A stretch of DNA of 64,000 nucleotides from Ectobius pallidus (GCA_964059195.1 CAXKWD010000005.1:154657265-154721264); one strand, 5' to 3'. Shown: positions 1-11,180, counted from the first letter of the stretch. Program-made: numbers and translations. The notes: generated from the letters alone by a model not told the origin.

Positions 1-620
1 CTCTAGCTTGAATAGTTCTTTTTTGTACGACCATACTATAATACGCTTATTACGTGTAACGCAACGGTAGCATAATGGTATCCATAACGATATAAGTTGC
101 CATTAAGACTTCGGTGTAGTATCGATTATCATCGAACATGAATCGATCGTGCGATCTTGAGAGTATCATCTGAAAACTGCTTAATAAATAGCCTGTATTT
201 AAAGTAAAATAAATTCTGTTCACGTTAATTTTATTTTCATACTAAAATGAATTCATTTTGAGTTGTCAAAATCCGTTGGTTTCAAGAAAAAGAGCGGTTG
301 TCCTCTTGCTGTTTGTTTGAGTGAATCTAAAATCTCAAAATTGTAACATTTGATCTAATTATGGTCGAACAAAAACAGTCGTCTGCAACTTTCCTATAAT
401 GGTAATTAAGGTGCTCGTATAAAAATTATGAAACTCGCGTTGCTCGTTTCATAAACATACTCGTTTCTTAATAAATGCCACTGTAGGCTTGTTGCATAAT
501 GTACAATTGTGAGCATAAAAATCTTAAAATTTAAATAAAGAATTAGATGTTTAGTCAATTTTTCCTTTCAATTGCCTATTTTAATTAAATATATCATTTC
601 CTTATTTTTATAAAAAAAAA
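1..620. other. AT-rich stretch, no gene seen
   Basis: No open frame of note, RNA gene or transposon terminus is visible. The sequence is AT-rich and apparently unique within the window. Confidence 0.5.
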
Positions 621-1119
621 GTGTGCGTGTAACGCCACGCGACAGAAGTGAAACTTGTTTTAATTTTTGGATTGTTGACTTTTTAATATTGGATTGTTGG
701 ACTTTTTAATACTGGATTGTTGGACATTTTAAAATCTAGATTTTTTGATTTTATAGTTTTTTATCTTTTAATTTTGTAATTTTGAAATTTTGGATTTTTA
801 AATTTTGGATTGTTTAAATTTTGGATCTTTGATTTTTTAATTTTGGATTTTAGTTTTTTAATTTTTTTAATTTTAGATTTTTCCTTTTTTAATTTGGGAT
901 TTTTAGATTTTTAATTTTCGGATTTTTAATTTTTTAATTTTTAATTTTTTAATTTTTTAATTTTTAATTTTGGATAAGCCTAATCATTCAGTTGATTGTT
1001 TTTTGTGCAGTCCGTTCCGTCATAGTCCCATTAATTTCGTGATTATTTTGTCCGTAACGCAAGTTTGGGTTAGCTCTCGATTTTCTCCTACCGCGGCTAA
1101 AGAAGTTTCACTTCAAAAA
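621..1119 (-). repeat. A/T-array repeat family, copy 1 (inverted)
   Basis: First of three copies of one dispersed repeat (others at 37835-38490 and 49698-50452). Read on the minus strand it begins near GAAGTGAAACTTCTTTAGCC, carries a GTAACGC-containing segment and a conserved block ending in AATGATTAGGCTTATCC, then a long degenerate array of units resembling ATCCAAAATTTAAAA (here about 656-975), and ends in CTTCTGTCGCGTGGCGTTAC. The 12-mer AAGTGAAACTTC near one end and its near-complement at the other form a short inverted repeat. No coding capacity is seen. The family is unknown to me. Confidence 0.7.
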
Positions 1120-1781
1120 TATATTTTACTTTCAAGCTCAGCTTTTTAACCGTGCTTGGCGGATATGTGAATGGATGTACCATCGAAAAAATCGCAACTA
1201 TTAGGCTAATTAGTACCTCATGCTGAACTATCCTGAGAACAGCAAGACAAAATAGTCTATGTTCCAGCTGAAGGTGTTTTGCATTCAGAATGTAGTAAGC
1301 GACAACACAGCTCAGATAAGAAACTTTTTTTTCTCCGGCTTCCATTCTTCCGTAACGATATGTATGACTTTATGTTATTATGCAAACTGGTTTCATACTT
1401 GAGAAAGTTTATAGATAAACGAGCGTACTCTCCTACAGGCTGTTCGTTAAGCAGTGGTGCAGCACTGAATTTTACAAAATTTTTACCAAATCGTAATTTT
1501 AATTTCTGGTTTTCGCATGAATTAAGGAAAATAAAATTCAAGACATCACAAAATGTATTAAAAATAGAAGAAAATATCGGTAAAAATCATATATAATAGG
1601 CCTAGACGGAATGGTGAGATTGGCTGGCGAGAACACAGATGGGGAGAATAAAAGAGGAAGACAATCTAAAGAATGGGCAGAATGAATACAGATCGGCAGA
1701 GGAAGAAGCCTGAACGGTGAAACAAACAGGATACACATTAAACAAAAATTCATAGAAAAATATTTTTTATTTATGACTTTA
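1120..1781. other. Intergenic stretch, nothing recognised
   Basis: Open frames on both strands here have no recognisable domain. An A/G-rich patch lies at about 1605-1745. One TAGGCCTA octamer is at 1597. Confidence 0.4.
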
Positions 1782-1930
1782 CTAGCAGGTGCCCGCGTCT
1801 CCGCCCACGATATTTCGAAAATTAAAATTTAAGAGCAAAACAATTAAAACACATTTATTAATACTTACATGTTAATCATTCTTGAACTAAACGAATAATA
1901 ATAATAATAATAATAAAATAATAATAATAA

Positions 1931-1980
<50 letters not shown>

Positions 1981-2392
1981 AACAGCTAAAAATCCGGCTT
2001 TGGAGTGCGTTCCAGGATTAGAATCGACGAGGGTGAACACACAGAATCGATACGATTGATAATCCCACGCGATATATTGAAAATATCGCGATGCTTTTAT
2101 TTCCAAGTTTTGACAAAAGAAGGCAAACCCATCTGAAATTGATTTGACAATTGAAATACAAGTTTTTACCAAAACTTGATGCTTCGATAGCGCAAAAGAT
2201 TCACGTTTTCTGCCAGTTTTTCACTCATAACTCGCGAACGAAAGCGAATATAAAAAAAAAATCCGGCTTCGAGGTGCATTCGGCCACCCTTCAGTCCATC
2301 TATGTTTAAAATTTCAGATCTTTACGTGCGGTAGTTTTCGCTGGGCATCGAGCACAGACAGACAGAAAAACACCTCCTCTTATTATTATAGA
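1782..2392 (-). mobile_element. Short non-autonomous Helitron
   Basis: On the minus strand the element starts with TC (TCTATAATAATAAGAGGAGG, complement of the right edge) and ends with CTAG at 1782-1785. A GC-rich stretch able to form a hairpin (GTGGGCGG...CGCGGGCAC) lies just before the CTAG. The flanks are A before TC and T after CTAG, matching A|T insertion without target duplication. These are the known Helitron hallmarks (5' TC, 3' hairpin plus CTRR). At 611 bp, with no Rep/helicase frame, it must be non-autonomous. A TAA microsatellite expanded inside it. Confidence 0.65.
1895..1978. repeat. (TAA)n microsatellite
   Basis: About 28 units of AAT/TAA, slightly interrupted, inside the short Helitron. 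The poly-leucine and poly-isoleucine frames across it are artefacts. Confidence 0.9.
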
Positions 2393-3070
2393 TTTGCAAA
2401 AAATGCAATTATTTTTCGCTAGGGTAGCCTGGTTTTTTTTTTTTTCTTGTTTGTTTGTTTGTCTTTTTTTTAAATTCTGTTTCGAATGTTTCTCAAGTTC
2501 CATACTCTAGCTAAAGTTATTTTGCAAACTTGTATGAGAGTCCTGATTTAACTTACCCACAGTCCAGATTTAATAAAAAACAATTGTGTAATTGTATGTA
2601 TTTAACGTTTACGTAACAGTACATGAAGTACTAAATGTCACGACAAAATTACAGCATAATTATCTCAACAAAAAAATGCGCTTCAATTACCTGCAAGTTC
2701 TCTTTTCGTTAATAACCTCATCTTAAAGACGGCAAAGTAGACTAAACTCAATTTGACCACACTAATCATACTCATTGTCAGGTCGTATGCAGATTCGTAA
2801 GGTGCGTGGGACAATGTGAAGCGAATAATGAGCCTCATTACGTCCACTTAATAGCGAGACAAAATTCACACATCTATTTAAAAAACAGGAAGCGAGATGA
2901 GAGACCAGGATCTCAAGTAGGGAAGTAGCACACGTGATTTACTGCGACGTTAAATAGCTTCTAGAATATCAATAACTGTCAAAACTCGAGAGCCTTCTGA
3001 TATATTTCTTACACTGTCTTACTTGTTATTTCACTGACCATATGGTCCAATCTTTGTAGAATACCCTCTC
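2393..3070. other. Intergenic stretch, nothing recognised
   Basis: Contains T-rich runs near 2430-2470 but no recognisable gene or element. Confidence 0.4.
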
Positions 3071-3450
3071 TAGGGAACTGGGACATCTTTAAAACATAAT
3101 GATGCCATTCAAATGCCATTTTCTAGACTAAGCAAAGTAAATTCAAATCGTCTGTTTAATGCTGTAAAGGTTTTTAACAAGCTTCCTGATACCATAAAGG
3201 ACCTAAATGGGAGTAAATTCAAAACCAAAATCAAAATTTGGTTGAAGAACAATCCGCTTTATAATATGCATGAATGTTTTAACAATAACTTCAAGTTTTA
3301 ATCTTTTATAGTAGACGTAAGTTATTAACCTCTTTTCTTTTATTGGGGCCAGTAATGATTAATTTTGGCTTCTTTTATGAAATCTGACATGGCCAATTGT
3401 ACATTTTACTTAAAAGCCTTAAATAAATTATTATTATTATTATATTTATT
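3071..3450 (+). mobile_element. Non-LTR retrotransposon 3' end (reverse transcriptase C-terminus)
   Basis: The + frame ending at 3301 reads ELGTSLKHNDAIQMPF, then RLSKVNSNRLFNAVKVFNKL followed by PDTIKDLN, FKTKIKIWL and a final short tail. This is the C-terminal signature of many invertebrate LINE polymerases: an H-N-hydrophobic-P entry, a V-x-x-F/Y-N-x-LP motif, then FK-rich helices. About 145 bp of 3' untranslated sequence follows and ends in AATAAATTATTATTATTAT, a (TTA)n-type tail. The copy is 5'-truncated, with polymerase core and endonuclease absent, so it is a dead insertion. Clade assignment is not possible from this fragment. Confidence 0.65.
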
Positions 3451-4929
3451 ATTATTAGTGTTGTTGGCAGCGATCTCTTTCGTTGAGAACGAATTTTGTA
3501 ACTATTTTGTTCCCAAGATTCATTCTGAAGTTGCTGATGCATCGGGCATATTTTCACCAGAACAGAATTTCCAAATACTTGGTAATCCTAGGATTAGGAT
3601 TCTAAGGATATTGATCCTTGTCACGCATCTCAAAAAATAAAAAATAAAGTTATGGCAACGTGAGTCCCATCTTTCGTGTTATTTATTTTTATATAATAAG
3701 TTTGTTAGGCCTATTTCTTTCGTATTTGTATGGGTTCGAGGAACTAGACGTTCGATTGTTGTGAATAGTTAATAAATTTGGAGTGGCAAATATGTTAACC
3801 TTTATCGTTGAATTATTTCATAATTTTTAAGATGACCAAGACTCAGAACAGTTAACAGCGAACAATAATTAGGTAAACACAAATCCGAATTTTAAACGAC
3901 TCTTTTTTTGTTTCCAAATTTACTGACTTTCGTTGAGTGTAATCATAGCTACTGTACACCAGAACTGCTGAAAAATTACGATTCAGACTTGTTTAAAAAC
4001 ACGGATGACGTCAAGGTATAAGCCTAAGCATATATCAGAAATTTCAGCCTCGCAGAGGGTGGGAAGAAGCAAGAAATAGGCAGCAAATTAACCACTTGCT
4101 AAAACCATCTGTACATGTTGAAGTAGCAACCGAACTCACAGTACGTTTTTGCATACGTAAGGAATGGTTTTAAGCCCCAATGACCCTATTTCCGCCCCCT
4201 GTTGATAATTTTGGTTCTAATTTCTAAGACGTAGTGGCTGGGAAGAGTACAAATATGGTACCAGCTACCATCCACGGTAGGAATTTAACTTCAAAATATT
4301 GTTATAAAAGGGTGTTTCTAAAATAGCTTCATTGTAGTAGTGAGTTGAATTTAGCATGATTAAAACAGGATATTTGCCAGGAGCAATGAAAAAAGCTGAT
4401 ATATGCGGGTTTATCGTTATATCGATCTTCGTTATGCAGGGGTTTGACTGTAGCCATGTCTCATTCTGAATCTAGTTTTTCATTCAACTAGAAGGATTTC
4501 CTTTCATTTGCCTCTTTTTTACTTGCCTTGTATTCAATGTTGCAAAATGTGACTTGTGGAATTAGTTCTCCACAAATACTATAATTTTTACTTCTGAAAA
4601 TTATAAACTTGCTTCTAACTCTTACAGTAACGGAACCTGTGTCGGAGATAGGAGATATATGAAGCCAGTGCTTTGTGTGTGATCTTTCATCTGTAACCGC
4701 AGGTGCTAATAAAAGTTCCCTACACTGTGTCCAGACCACAAAGTATATACTTAGCGTGATCATCCTGCAGGACATCTTGATCATAATTGAAGGTTAAATA
4801 TGAAGTTTGGCAAATTATTGCTTTCCACCTGTCGCTATCGGACTGAAAGAATATTTGTTGCTGTTTGATTTTAAGGTCCAAGAATACGTTTTGTACAAGA
4901 ATACAAACTTACTGTGAACATATTATATA
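3451..4929. other. Intergenic stretch, nothing recognised
   Basis: Ordinary AT-rich sequence with one TAGGCCTA at 3704. No element ends or coding signature are identified. Confidence 0.4.
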
Positions 4930-5195
4930 AAACTACATGTACCCACGGCTTCCCCCGCGTTTATTAGTGCAACGACTATAAGCTTTTTAATAATTAATTT
5001 AATTGCAAAAATTTCGGATGTGAATTCACATAATTTCCTCTGCCCAAATAAAAGTTGACCTCTTAATATAATATAATTATTGTGTATGACATTCTCTTCA
5101 TATAAATGGGTTGTAAAAATGAAGAGAATGTCGTTACCACATCACATCGCACCCTCGAAGGATACATAACCCATATAAAATTTTATAAACATACT
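4930..5195 (-). mobile_element. Degraded Helitron-like 3' end and left part of an inverted repeat pair
   Basis: The + strand reads TACCCACGGCTTCCCCCGCG near 4938. On the minus strand this resembles the GC-rich 3' hairpin of insect Helitrons, but the terminal CTAG has decayed. The segment CACATAATTTCCTCTGCCC near 5030 is the complement of a segment at 8870-8905, which marks the outer edge of a large inverted pair of repeats (see 7044-7893). Confidence 0.35.
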
Positions 5196-5203
5196 CTCAT
5201 AAC

Positions 5204-5609
5204 TAGGGGGCGGATCGGATTCCAAGCATCCTGGTGAAAATGGAACGGCTTTTATTGTGCATATAACTGCATATTTAGGAAATTTTCAACTATTGTAGCA
5301 TATTTAGTATGAATATGCATATTTAGGTCATATTTTGGCATATTTGTGTGCATATTAAAGAAATTCTGAAGTTTCATATCATATTTTGTAAATTTTGCAT
5401 TATAATGATACTTTTTGAGAATTTACAGATATTTTAAATAACTAACACTATATTTTAATAAAATGTATAGTAATGAAACATAAAAATATATACACAATGT
5501 GTAAGTGGTAAAGTCATATTTTAAATTTTATTGGTCATATTTTTACGTTTTTTAGGTCATAAATGCATGCATATATCCTATTTTTTAGGTCATAGAAATC
5601 CGTCCCCTA
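5204..5609. mobile_element. hAT-type MITE with perfect 8-bp target duplication
   Basis: A 406-bp element with inverted ends (TAGGGGGCGGAT at left; complement of the right end TAGGGGACGGAT) flanked by the exact 8-bp repeat CTCATAAC at 5196-5203 and 5610-5617. Subterminal TTTAGGTCATA-like motifs recur inside. 8-bp duplications are diagnostic of the hAT superfamily. There is no transposase frame, so it is non-autonomous. It shares the YAGnnnnCGGAT terminus with the elements at 30361, 48095, 53148 and 58459. Confidence 0.85.
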
Positions 5610-5628
5610 CTCATAACTTTCTTTGCTT

Positions 5629-6130
5629 GAAGCATGACCAATACATTTTTCTCACTTCACATTCTGATACAGAACAAGAGGCCATATTGCAAAGAGCACG
5701 TATTCATAGTGGGTGGCTTATAAGTACCCTTCAGATAATTAAAAAAAAAAATCAAATAAAAGTTTTAGCTCTTAGTACAAGCACCCCATGTGTAAAATTT
5801 AAACAAATTCGTAAGAGCTGTTTTCGTGAAAATCGCGACAAACTTAATTTTCTTAATGTAAAGTCCCCTTAAAAATAAGAAAAAGACGTCGCCATTCCTC
5901 AAATCACATCCCAAAATTTTGTCTTCGTACGATTTTCCGTTACAAGAGGCTGTATTGCAAAGGCCGCGTATTCAGAGAATTTTTTTTCGAAAAATGTTTC
6001 AAATAAAAGTTTTAGCTCTTAGTATTAGCAACTCATGTGCAAAATTTAAAGAAAATCGTTAGAGCAGTTTTCAAGAAAATCGCGGATAACAAAAATTTCT
6101 TAATGTGAAGTAAGAGAAACTCTTCAGCAA
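5629..6130 (-). repeat. Dispersed repeat family B, two tandem units
   Basis: Two diverged units share the phrases AAAATTTAAAGAAAATCG and AAAAGTTTTAGCTCTTAGTA and GCAAAGAGCACGTATTC. The same units occur in opposite orientation at 7960-8545 and as fragments near 22670-22890 and 38805-38960. Short open frames across it are not conserved, and I see no evidence of coding. Probably the interior of a non-autonomous element. Confidence 0.6.
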
Positions 6131-6170
6131 TCTTCATGTCATACTTTCAGAAGGTACCTGGCCCAAATAG

Positions 6171-6173
<3 letters not shown>

Positions 6174-6202
<29 letters not shown>
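6174..6202. repeat. Poly-T run
   Basis: A homopolymer of about 28 T, which produces a spurious poly-lysine frame on the minus strand. Confidence 0.9.
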
Positions 6203-6204
<2 letters not shown>

Positions 6205-6255
6205 GATTTTCCGTTTTGGAGCTAGGCTGTTCACAGACATCCACGCAGACACACA

Positions 6256-6904
6256 CAGGGCCGTAGCTAGGCGGCGGCGAGGTGGGCCCCCGCCAAGGGC
6301 GCAGGTACAAAGAGGCGCAAAATTAGCCATGAAAAATCCCGCGTTTTTTTTTTTTTGTTAGAGTGGTGCAATTTATCAAGCAACAAAAATTCCACGTTAT
6401 TGGAAGAAATCTTTCAGGTTATTAAAAATTACTGCACGTGAACTATCTGTAGTATTATGCCAATTGTCTACAAACAAAAAGCAGTCATGCAACGTTCTTT
6501 AATTAACACGTTTCTTATTGACATTAACAGTAAACAACGACAGTAAAAATTAAAATATACGTTATTATTGAGATGAAAGTGGTTCAACTATACGAAAAAA
6601 AACATTTTTACCTATGGGCCTATTATGTAATTTACTTTTGATACTAGATTTTCTTATTCAATACTTTTTTAAGTAGTTCAATCGTCGGAAAATAAGGTTT
6701 TAGTACCTTGAAAGTTCAACACTTACTTCATTTTCAAATAGAGGTTTAGGTTTTCTTTGATAATAACGGTGTTTTTATATTAAAATAATAAACAATTTTA
6801 CAGAAATTAAAAAAAAAAGTGTTCAGACCCCCCCTCCCCCAGTATTGGAGGGCGCAGATTTGTAAAACTCGCCAAGGGCGCAGAAGGACCTTGCTACGGT
6901 CCTG
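6256..6904. mobile_element. hAT-like element, family related to 57692-59473
   Basis: Left end CAGGGCCGTAGCTAGGCGG; the complement of the right end begins CAGGACCGTAGCAAGG. Sub-terminal CGCCAAGGGCGCAG is present at both ends. The interior (GGTGCAATTTATCAAGCAA and onward) matches the element at 57692-59473, which has a perfect target duplication and so fixes these ends. Flanking octamers here (GACACACA and GCCGCACA) match at 6 of 8 positions. The element sits inside the left arm of the inverted repeat pair, so it is the younger insertion. No intact transposase. Confidence 0.75.
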
Positions 6905-7017
6905 GCCGCACACACACACACAGGCATGTTTCCTAAAATAGTATCTTTGGATTCAGGGGATTCAAAACGTGTATTTATGTTAAAAACTCAACTTCGAATT
7001 TGGGGGTCGAAAACAAT

Positions 7018-7043
7018 ACCTATGGTACGGGCAGAGGAAGTAA
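7018..7043. repeat. Inverted repeat, inner left boundary
   Basis: ACCTATGGTACGGGCAGAGG at 7018-7037 is the complement of the sequence near 7898-7918, apart from small changes. It marks the inner edge of the left arm. Confidence 0.7.
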
Positions 7044-7669
7044 TAGTTAAAACATTATATTCATTATTGCTGACATCGTTTTTACATAAGTTGCATTAAT
7101 TACATCATATTTTAAATTATATAGTTACCTTCAATGTTTAGCATATCGGGATGGTGATAGTACAATAATACTAAAACAGCTGCACATTTCACACATTTTA
7201 TCTCTCAGCTGCTAGAATGGCCGAAGGCTTGACGTTTGTAATTATTTGAAGCTTCTGAAATCTTTGTGGGTTTTTGGATTGAACAAACCTTTAGTCTCTC
7301 GTGATTTTTCTTCCATTAGCGACCAAACAAAACTAAGCCCATTTATTTTATTTTGCAGCATTGATTGTAATAAGAGTATTGTTCATAAAGATGTCAGGGC
7401 ACGGTACAACATTCCTGATTGTGAAATGGCTGCAGAGTAGAAAATTAGAGAGGACAAAACGAAACTAGAACAATCATTACAAATGATTACAACTCTCAAT
7501 TGTAATGTGCAGTATACACATTTGCTCTAAATAATTTCCCTTAACTGACAGGAATCAATCTTCAGAAAACTCTTGCTTAAACAATTTTAAAACTGCGAAC
7601 TTATATTAAAAACCCGCAGAAGATGATGTGCAATTGCGGTTCAAGACCGCCCTTAATGAAAAACTTTCC
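7044..7669. other. Spacer of the inverted repeat pair, upstream of U1
   Basis: An apparently single-copy stretch between the two inverted arms. It includes a 65-codon open frame at 7246-7440 without recognisable similarity. I could not identify a convincing proximal sequence element (PSEA) in the 80 bp before the U1-like RNA. A short inverted motif GCGGTTCAAGACCGC sits at about 7636-7650. Confidence 0.4.
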
Positions 7670-7830
7670 ATACTTACCTAGCGTGGGGGTTATTGTGATC
7701 AATAAGGCGATTCCCCCGGGGCGAGACCCTACCATTGCACTAGGGAAAGGTTGACCCCTGCGAGTACCCCCCTGTTGGTATCTCGGACGCTTAATTTTTG
7801 GTAGTTGGGACTGCCTTTGGGCTGTCCCGA
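7670..7830 (+). ncRNA. U1 spliceosomal RNA-like gene (variant or pseudogene)
   Basis: Begins ATACTTACCT, the U1 5' end that pairs with 5' splice sites. The stem-loop I loop GATCAATAAGG (U1-70K site) follows, then the stem-loop II loop ATTGCAC (U1A site), an Sm site AATTTTTGG at about 7792-7800, and a stem-loop IV GGGAC...GTCCC with a GCC/GGC upper stem that still pairs. Order, spacing and length (about 161 nt, against 164 in Drosophila as I recall) fit U1. The base after ATACTTACCT is A where canonical U1 has G (position 11, facing intron-exon position -3). Stem-paired changes argue that folding was kept. No promoter element was recognised, and the locus sits between inverted repeat arms, so it may be a variant copy or a retained pseudogene rather than the main U1. 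Confidence 0.85.
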
Positions 7831-7893
7831 GATTAAATTAGAAATAATATAATGGGAAAAGACACTACTTTCATTTTTAATGTTTAGGTCATT

Positions 7894-8545
7894 TTACTTC
7901 TTCTGCCCGTACCATAGGATGTCTGTGTGTTCTGTGTGGAATATCTGTGAACAGGCTAGCTCGAAAACGGAAAATCATATGAAGACAAAATTTCGTATTT
8001 GGGTCAGGTACTTTCTGAAGATGTGAGATGAAGATTGGCGACAAGTTTCTCTTATTTTTAAGGGGACTTTACATGAAGAATTTTTCGTTTTTCGCGATTT
8101 TCTCGAAAACGGCTCTAACGACTTTCTTTAAATTTTGCACTTGGGTTGCTTATACTAAGAGCTAAAACTTTTATTTGAAACATTTTTTCGAACAAATTCT
8201 CTGAAGGGTAGTTATAAGCCACCCACTGTGAATACACGCTCTTTGCAATACGGCCTCATGTAACGGAAAGTCGTACGAAAACAAAATTTTGTATTTTGGT
8301 TAGGTACCTTCTAAGGCTTTGACACGAAGAGTGGCGACAACTTTCCCTTACTTTTAAGGGGACTTTACATGAAGAAATTTTCGTTTGTCACGATTTTCTC
8401 AAAAACGGCTCTAACGATTTCCTTTAAATTTTGTACATGGAGTGCTTATACCAAGAGCTAAAACTGTTATTTGAAACTTTTTTCAAAAAAAAATCTCTGA
8501 AGGGTGGTTGTAAACTACCCATTGTTTGTAGATAGGCCTACTCTG
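7894..8545 (+). repeat. Right inverted arm: repeat family B, two tandem units
   Basis: Starts with the complement of the 7018-7043 segment, continues with CTGTGAACAGGCTAGCTC (complement of 6220-6245), then two units of about 290 bp containing AAGGGGACTTTACATGAAG and AAGAGCTAAAACTTTTATTTG. With the left arm it forms a large inverted repeat of at least 1 kb per arm. Confidence 0.65.
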
Positions 8546-8910
8546 TCTTGCCTCAATACGCGGACATTCACGGCCTCTTATTCTATATAAGCACGTGAAG
8601 TGAGAAAGATGTATTGTTGGCCATACTTACAGTAAAGAGATATCTGATGGGAATATTCGATACATTTCGGAAATTATTCTGAATGGCGGAAAGTTCAATA
8701 AACGTTTGCAGTTACTTGATTTTTCTTTTTTTTTTTTAGTTTGTCCATAGCCTGTGTTTTTAGTCGCAACATTCAAATGAGGGGCTAATAAGGTATTTAC
8801 AGCATAATTAGCGTAAAATTGTGTCTTGCGATTCTGTACAAGGATATGTGAATACTGCTAACTTTCATTTGGGCAGAGGAAGTTATGTGACTTTCACATC
8901 ATATTTTTAG
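8546..8910 (+). repeat. Repeat family B, distal part
   Basis: This segment (TTCTATATAAGCACGTGAAG ... GGGCAGAGGAAGTTATGTGA) recurs at 38900-39230 with the same order and strand. Its outer edge is the complement of the sequence near 5030. Confidence 0.6.
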
Positions 8911-10019
8911 AATTTAATATCATTTGGTCATTTTTGGCCAGTTTACGTTTTTTTCACAGTTCATATTTTTAGGTAAATTTTAAAAATAAAGTCTTTAATT
9001 TCTAACGTGTTGTTTCTTGTATTGTATATAGAGTTTTGCGCATTTACTTACATTGAATATTATCGGAATTCTAAACAAGCATAATTAAATAAACCTTTTT
9101 ATAGTTTTAATTTAGATACAGAAATACGGTGTTTGCTGTTTGCATGTAAACGTATATACCAAATAACTAATTATATATATATATAGTATTACTCAGGTTT
9201 GCGAGCGAATCACAAGCCTATAATTGCGTCAACCACATAAATGTAGAATGTACACAAATTTGATGGCAAAACTAGTCTCTTCATACACGTTGTTGGGTCT
9301 TTTTTTTAAGTTTTTGGGTATTTTTTGTATTTTGCAGTCATTTTATAGCGCATTTTTAAAGTATTTTTAGCTCATCAGAATATGGTCCTTGAAGATGATC
9401 AAATATCTTCGCGGACCATCTGTTGCGGTCGCAAGAGGCTGAGATTGGTGTTGTGTCGTGATGTTACAATCGATGTTGAGTAATGTTAGAGCATTATCGG
9501 TTTGAGTATTAGACACAGATTCTAATAATAATAACAACAACGAGAAGATTTCAAAACGATAAGCACTTGCCATTTTTGGTCAAGGAATGTTGCCTGAGGG
9601 TTCGTTTCCTGGATTTCATTGTGCAGCATCTACAATGCTATGTAGACTATCTGTCGGTTGCCATCGCGATCATCGTGCATAGCATTAGAATCTAATCAAA
9701 CGTATGCAATTTGTTCATGTTCTGAAGAAACTACAGTATTATTTGTAAACTTTCGTATTGTAACTAACCACTTTTTAAATGTACTTGAAGAGAGTGGGAT
9801 AAAAGTTGTGGATAGAAACAAAATATTCGTTATATTCTGTAGGGTAAAATTTGTGCTGGCCAGAAATCGAACTCGATTTTCATCCGGGATTTTCATATCT
9901 CTCTTTTTCCGTTGTCCCTTCTCTCTTTTTCTATCGTTCCTTCATTCTCTAGGCCTTTTCTTTCGTTCTTTCTTCCTCTCTCTTTTCTCTCCTCCTGCAT
10001 AAATATATTTTCGATTCAC
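8911..10019. other. Intergenic stretch, possible old hAT and SINE scraps
   Basis: TTCGCGGACCATCTGTTGCGG near 9407 resembles internal ends of hAT elements. CAGAAATCGAACTCGATTT near 9863 resembles a tRNA-type B box on the minus strand. Neither is enough to name an element. A T/C-rich tract runs to about 10000, and its open frame is composition-driven. Confidence 0.3.
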
Positions 10020-10022
10020 TAA

Positions 10023-10328
10023 GGGTCTTTTCACACTGGGTCACTTGTGACGGTCACCGCTACTATTGCCAATAACAGCTACATGATAAAACAATTTCTA
10101 ATCGCTTTTGACATACCAAATGGCAGGTCGACATTCCACTTCACCTAAAAAATCTTCAGTATTAATCAAATCTAAACTCTTAGCTGGATAACTAGTTTCG
10201 CTGCATCGTTGCAATCATAACACAAGTGACTGCGGTGACCGTCACAAGTGACCCAGTGTGAATGCTCCCATTTAAACCAATGCCTTTTCGCTGGTGACCG
10301 TCACAAGTGACCAAGTGTGAAAAGGCTC
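10023..10328. mobile_element. PIF/Harbinger-type MITE
   Basis: A 306-bp element flanked by the trinucleotide TAA on both sides (10020-10022 and 10329-10331). Inverted ends are GGGTCTTTTCACACTGGGTC and, from the right, GAGCCTTTTCACACTTGGTC, continuing into GTGACGGTCACC. A second internal copy of the end motif lies at about 10230-10262, giving nested inverted repeats. The TWA trinucleotide duplication and GGG-start termini fit PIF/Harbinger. No coding sequence. Confidence 0.75.
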
Positions 10329-10565
10329 TAATTCCACAATAATGTACGGCAGATTTGTTTCAGCTGGCGACCCACCTTTCCTTATCGGAATACCTCCACG
10401 GTCCATCGGTCCATGGTGTGTGACTGTGTGAGTCATATGGGAGGGATGTAGTGGTTCTGTCAGATGGCAAAAATCAAGAACCAAGAAAACAATCAAACAA
10501 TTTGATTTTTTTCGAATTTTCTTATCTTTTCTGATGGTTTATTCGATGGTTTCTGAAAGTTTTAG

Positions 10566-10600
10566 GATCGAGTCGCGACCCACCGGTTGGGAACCGCTGA
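10566..10600. mobile_element. hAT terminus remnant
   Basis: TCGCGACCCACCGGTTGGGA followed by ACCGCTG matches the widely distributed hAT terminal sequence CAGCGGTTCCCAACC in inverted form. I could not find the matching left end, so this is a fragment. Confidence 0.5.
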
Positions 10601-10639
10601 TGTATGGAATTATAATTCAACCCACCCCCCAAAATCTAC

Positions 10640-11180
10640 ATTAGGTTTCATCTTTTTGCCCATATGTAAGACCTCAATGTCGTGACAGTTTGTTCCCATT
10701 TTCTCCGATTCGGCTCTCTCCCGTCCATGTTTCAACCGCTCCTTTTCTAGCCCATCTCTTTCTCCCTTGTGCTTTCTATCATTCATTCTCTGCTTCTTGC
10801 CGCAGCTATTTCTCAAGCAATTCCATTTCCTCTATTTTCCTATTTTAAAAATATATTAGGCCTACCTCTATCCTTACTCTCTCTTCCTTTCAACTTTTCT
10901 TTTAAAGTAAACTCTTGTTTCCCTATCAATTCTTTCTTTTTACTATTCTCTTCCTCTTCTCCCCTAATCTTTCGAATCATGTTAATTCTTAGTGACTTCC
11001 TCTTCTTTTTCCTCTTCCCCATCTCCTTAAATTTCCTAATCTTTCTCTTCTCTTTTACTATCTTATGCTATCATGTTCCATCTCCATCATCTTCTCTCTC
11101 TCCCTTCCTTCCACCCTCCCCCTCTCTTTCCCTCACACACATACTCTGTCTCTCTATTTCTCATCTCGTAGTCTGCTAAA
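10640..11180. repeat. Pyrimidine-rich tract
   Basis: About 500 bp of T/C-rich DNA with CTCTTCC, TTCTCTC and CCCTCTC motifs. The long open frames on either strand (Phe/Ser/Leu or Lys/Glu/Arg-rich) follow from the composition and are not considered genes. Confidence 0.7.

Noticed and set aside
1876..2172. Open frame with a poly-leucine run
   Set aside because: It is a translation of the TAA microsatellite inside a Helitron. The same applies to frames at 19813-19995 and 21198-21434.
9658..10002. 114-codon open frame on the + strand
   Set aside because: The second half is T/C-rich low complexity and the first half has no recognisable similarity.
10769..11179. 136-codon open frame rich in Phe, Ser and Leu
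   Set aside because: It spans a pyrimidine-rich tract where stops are rare by composition; no domain and no initiation or splice context.
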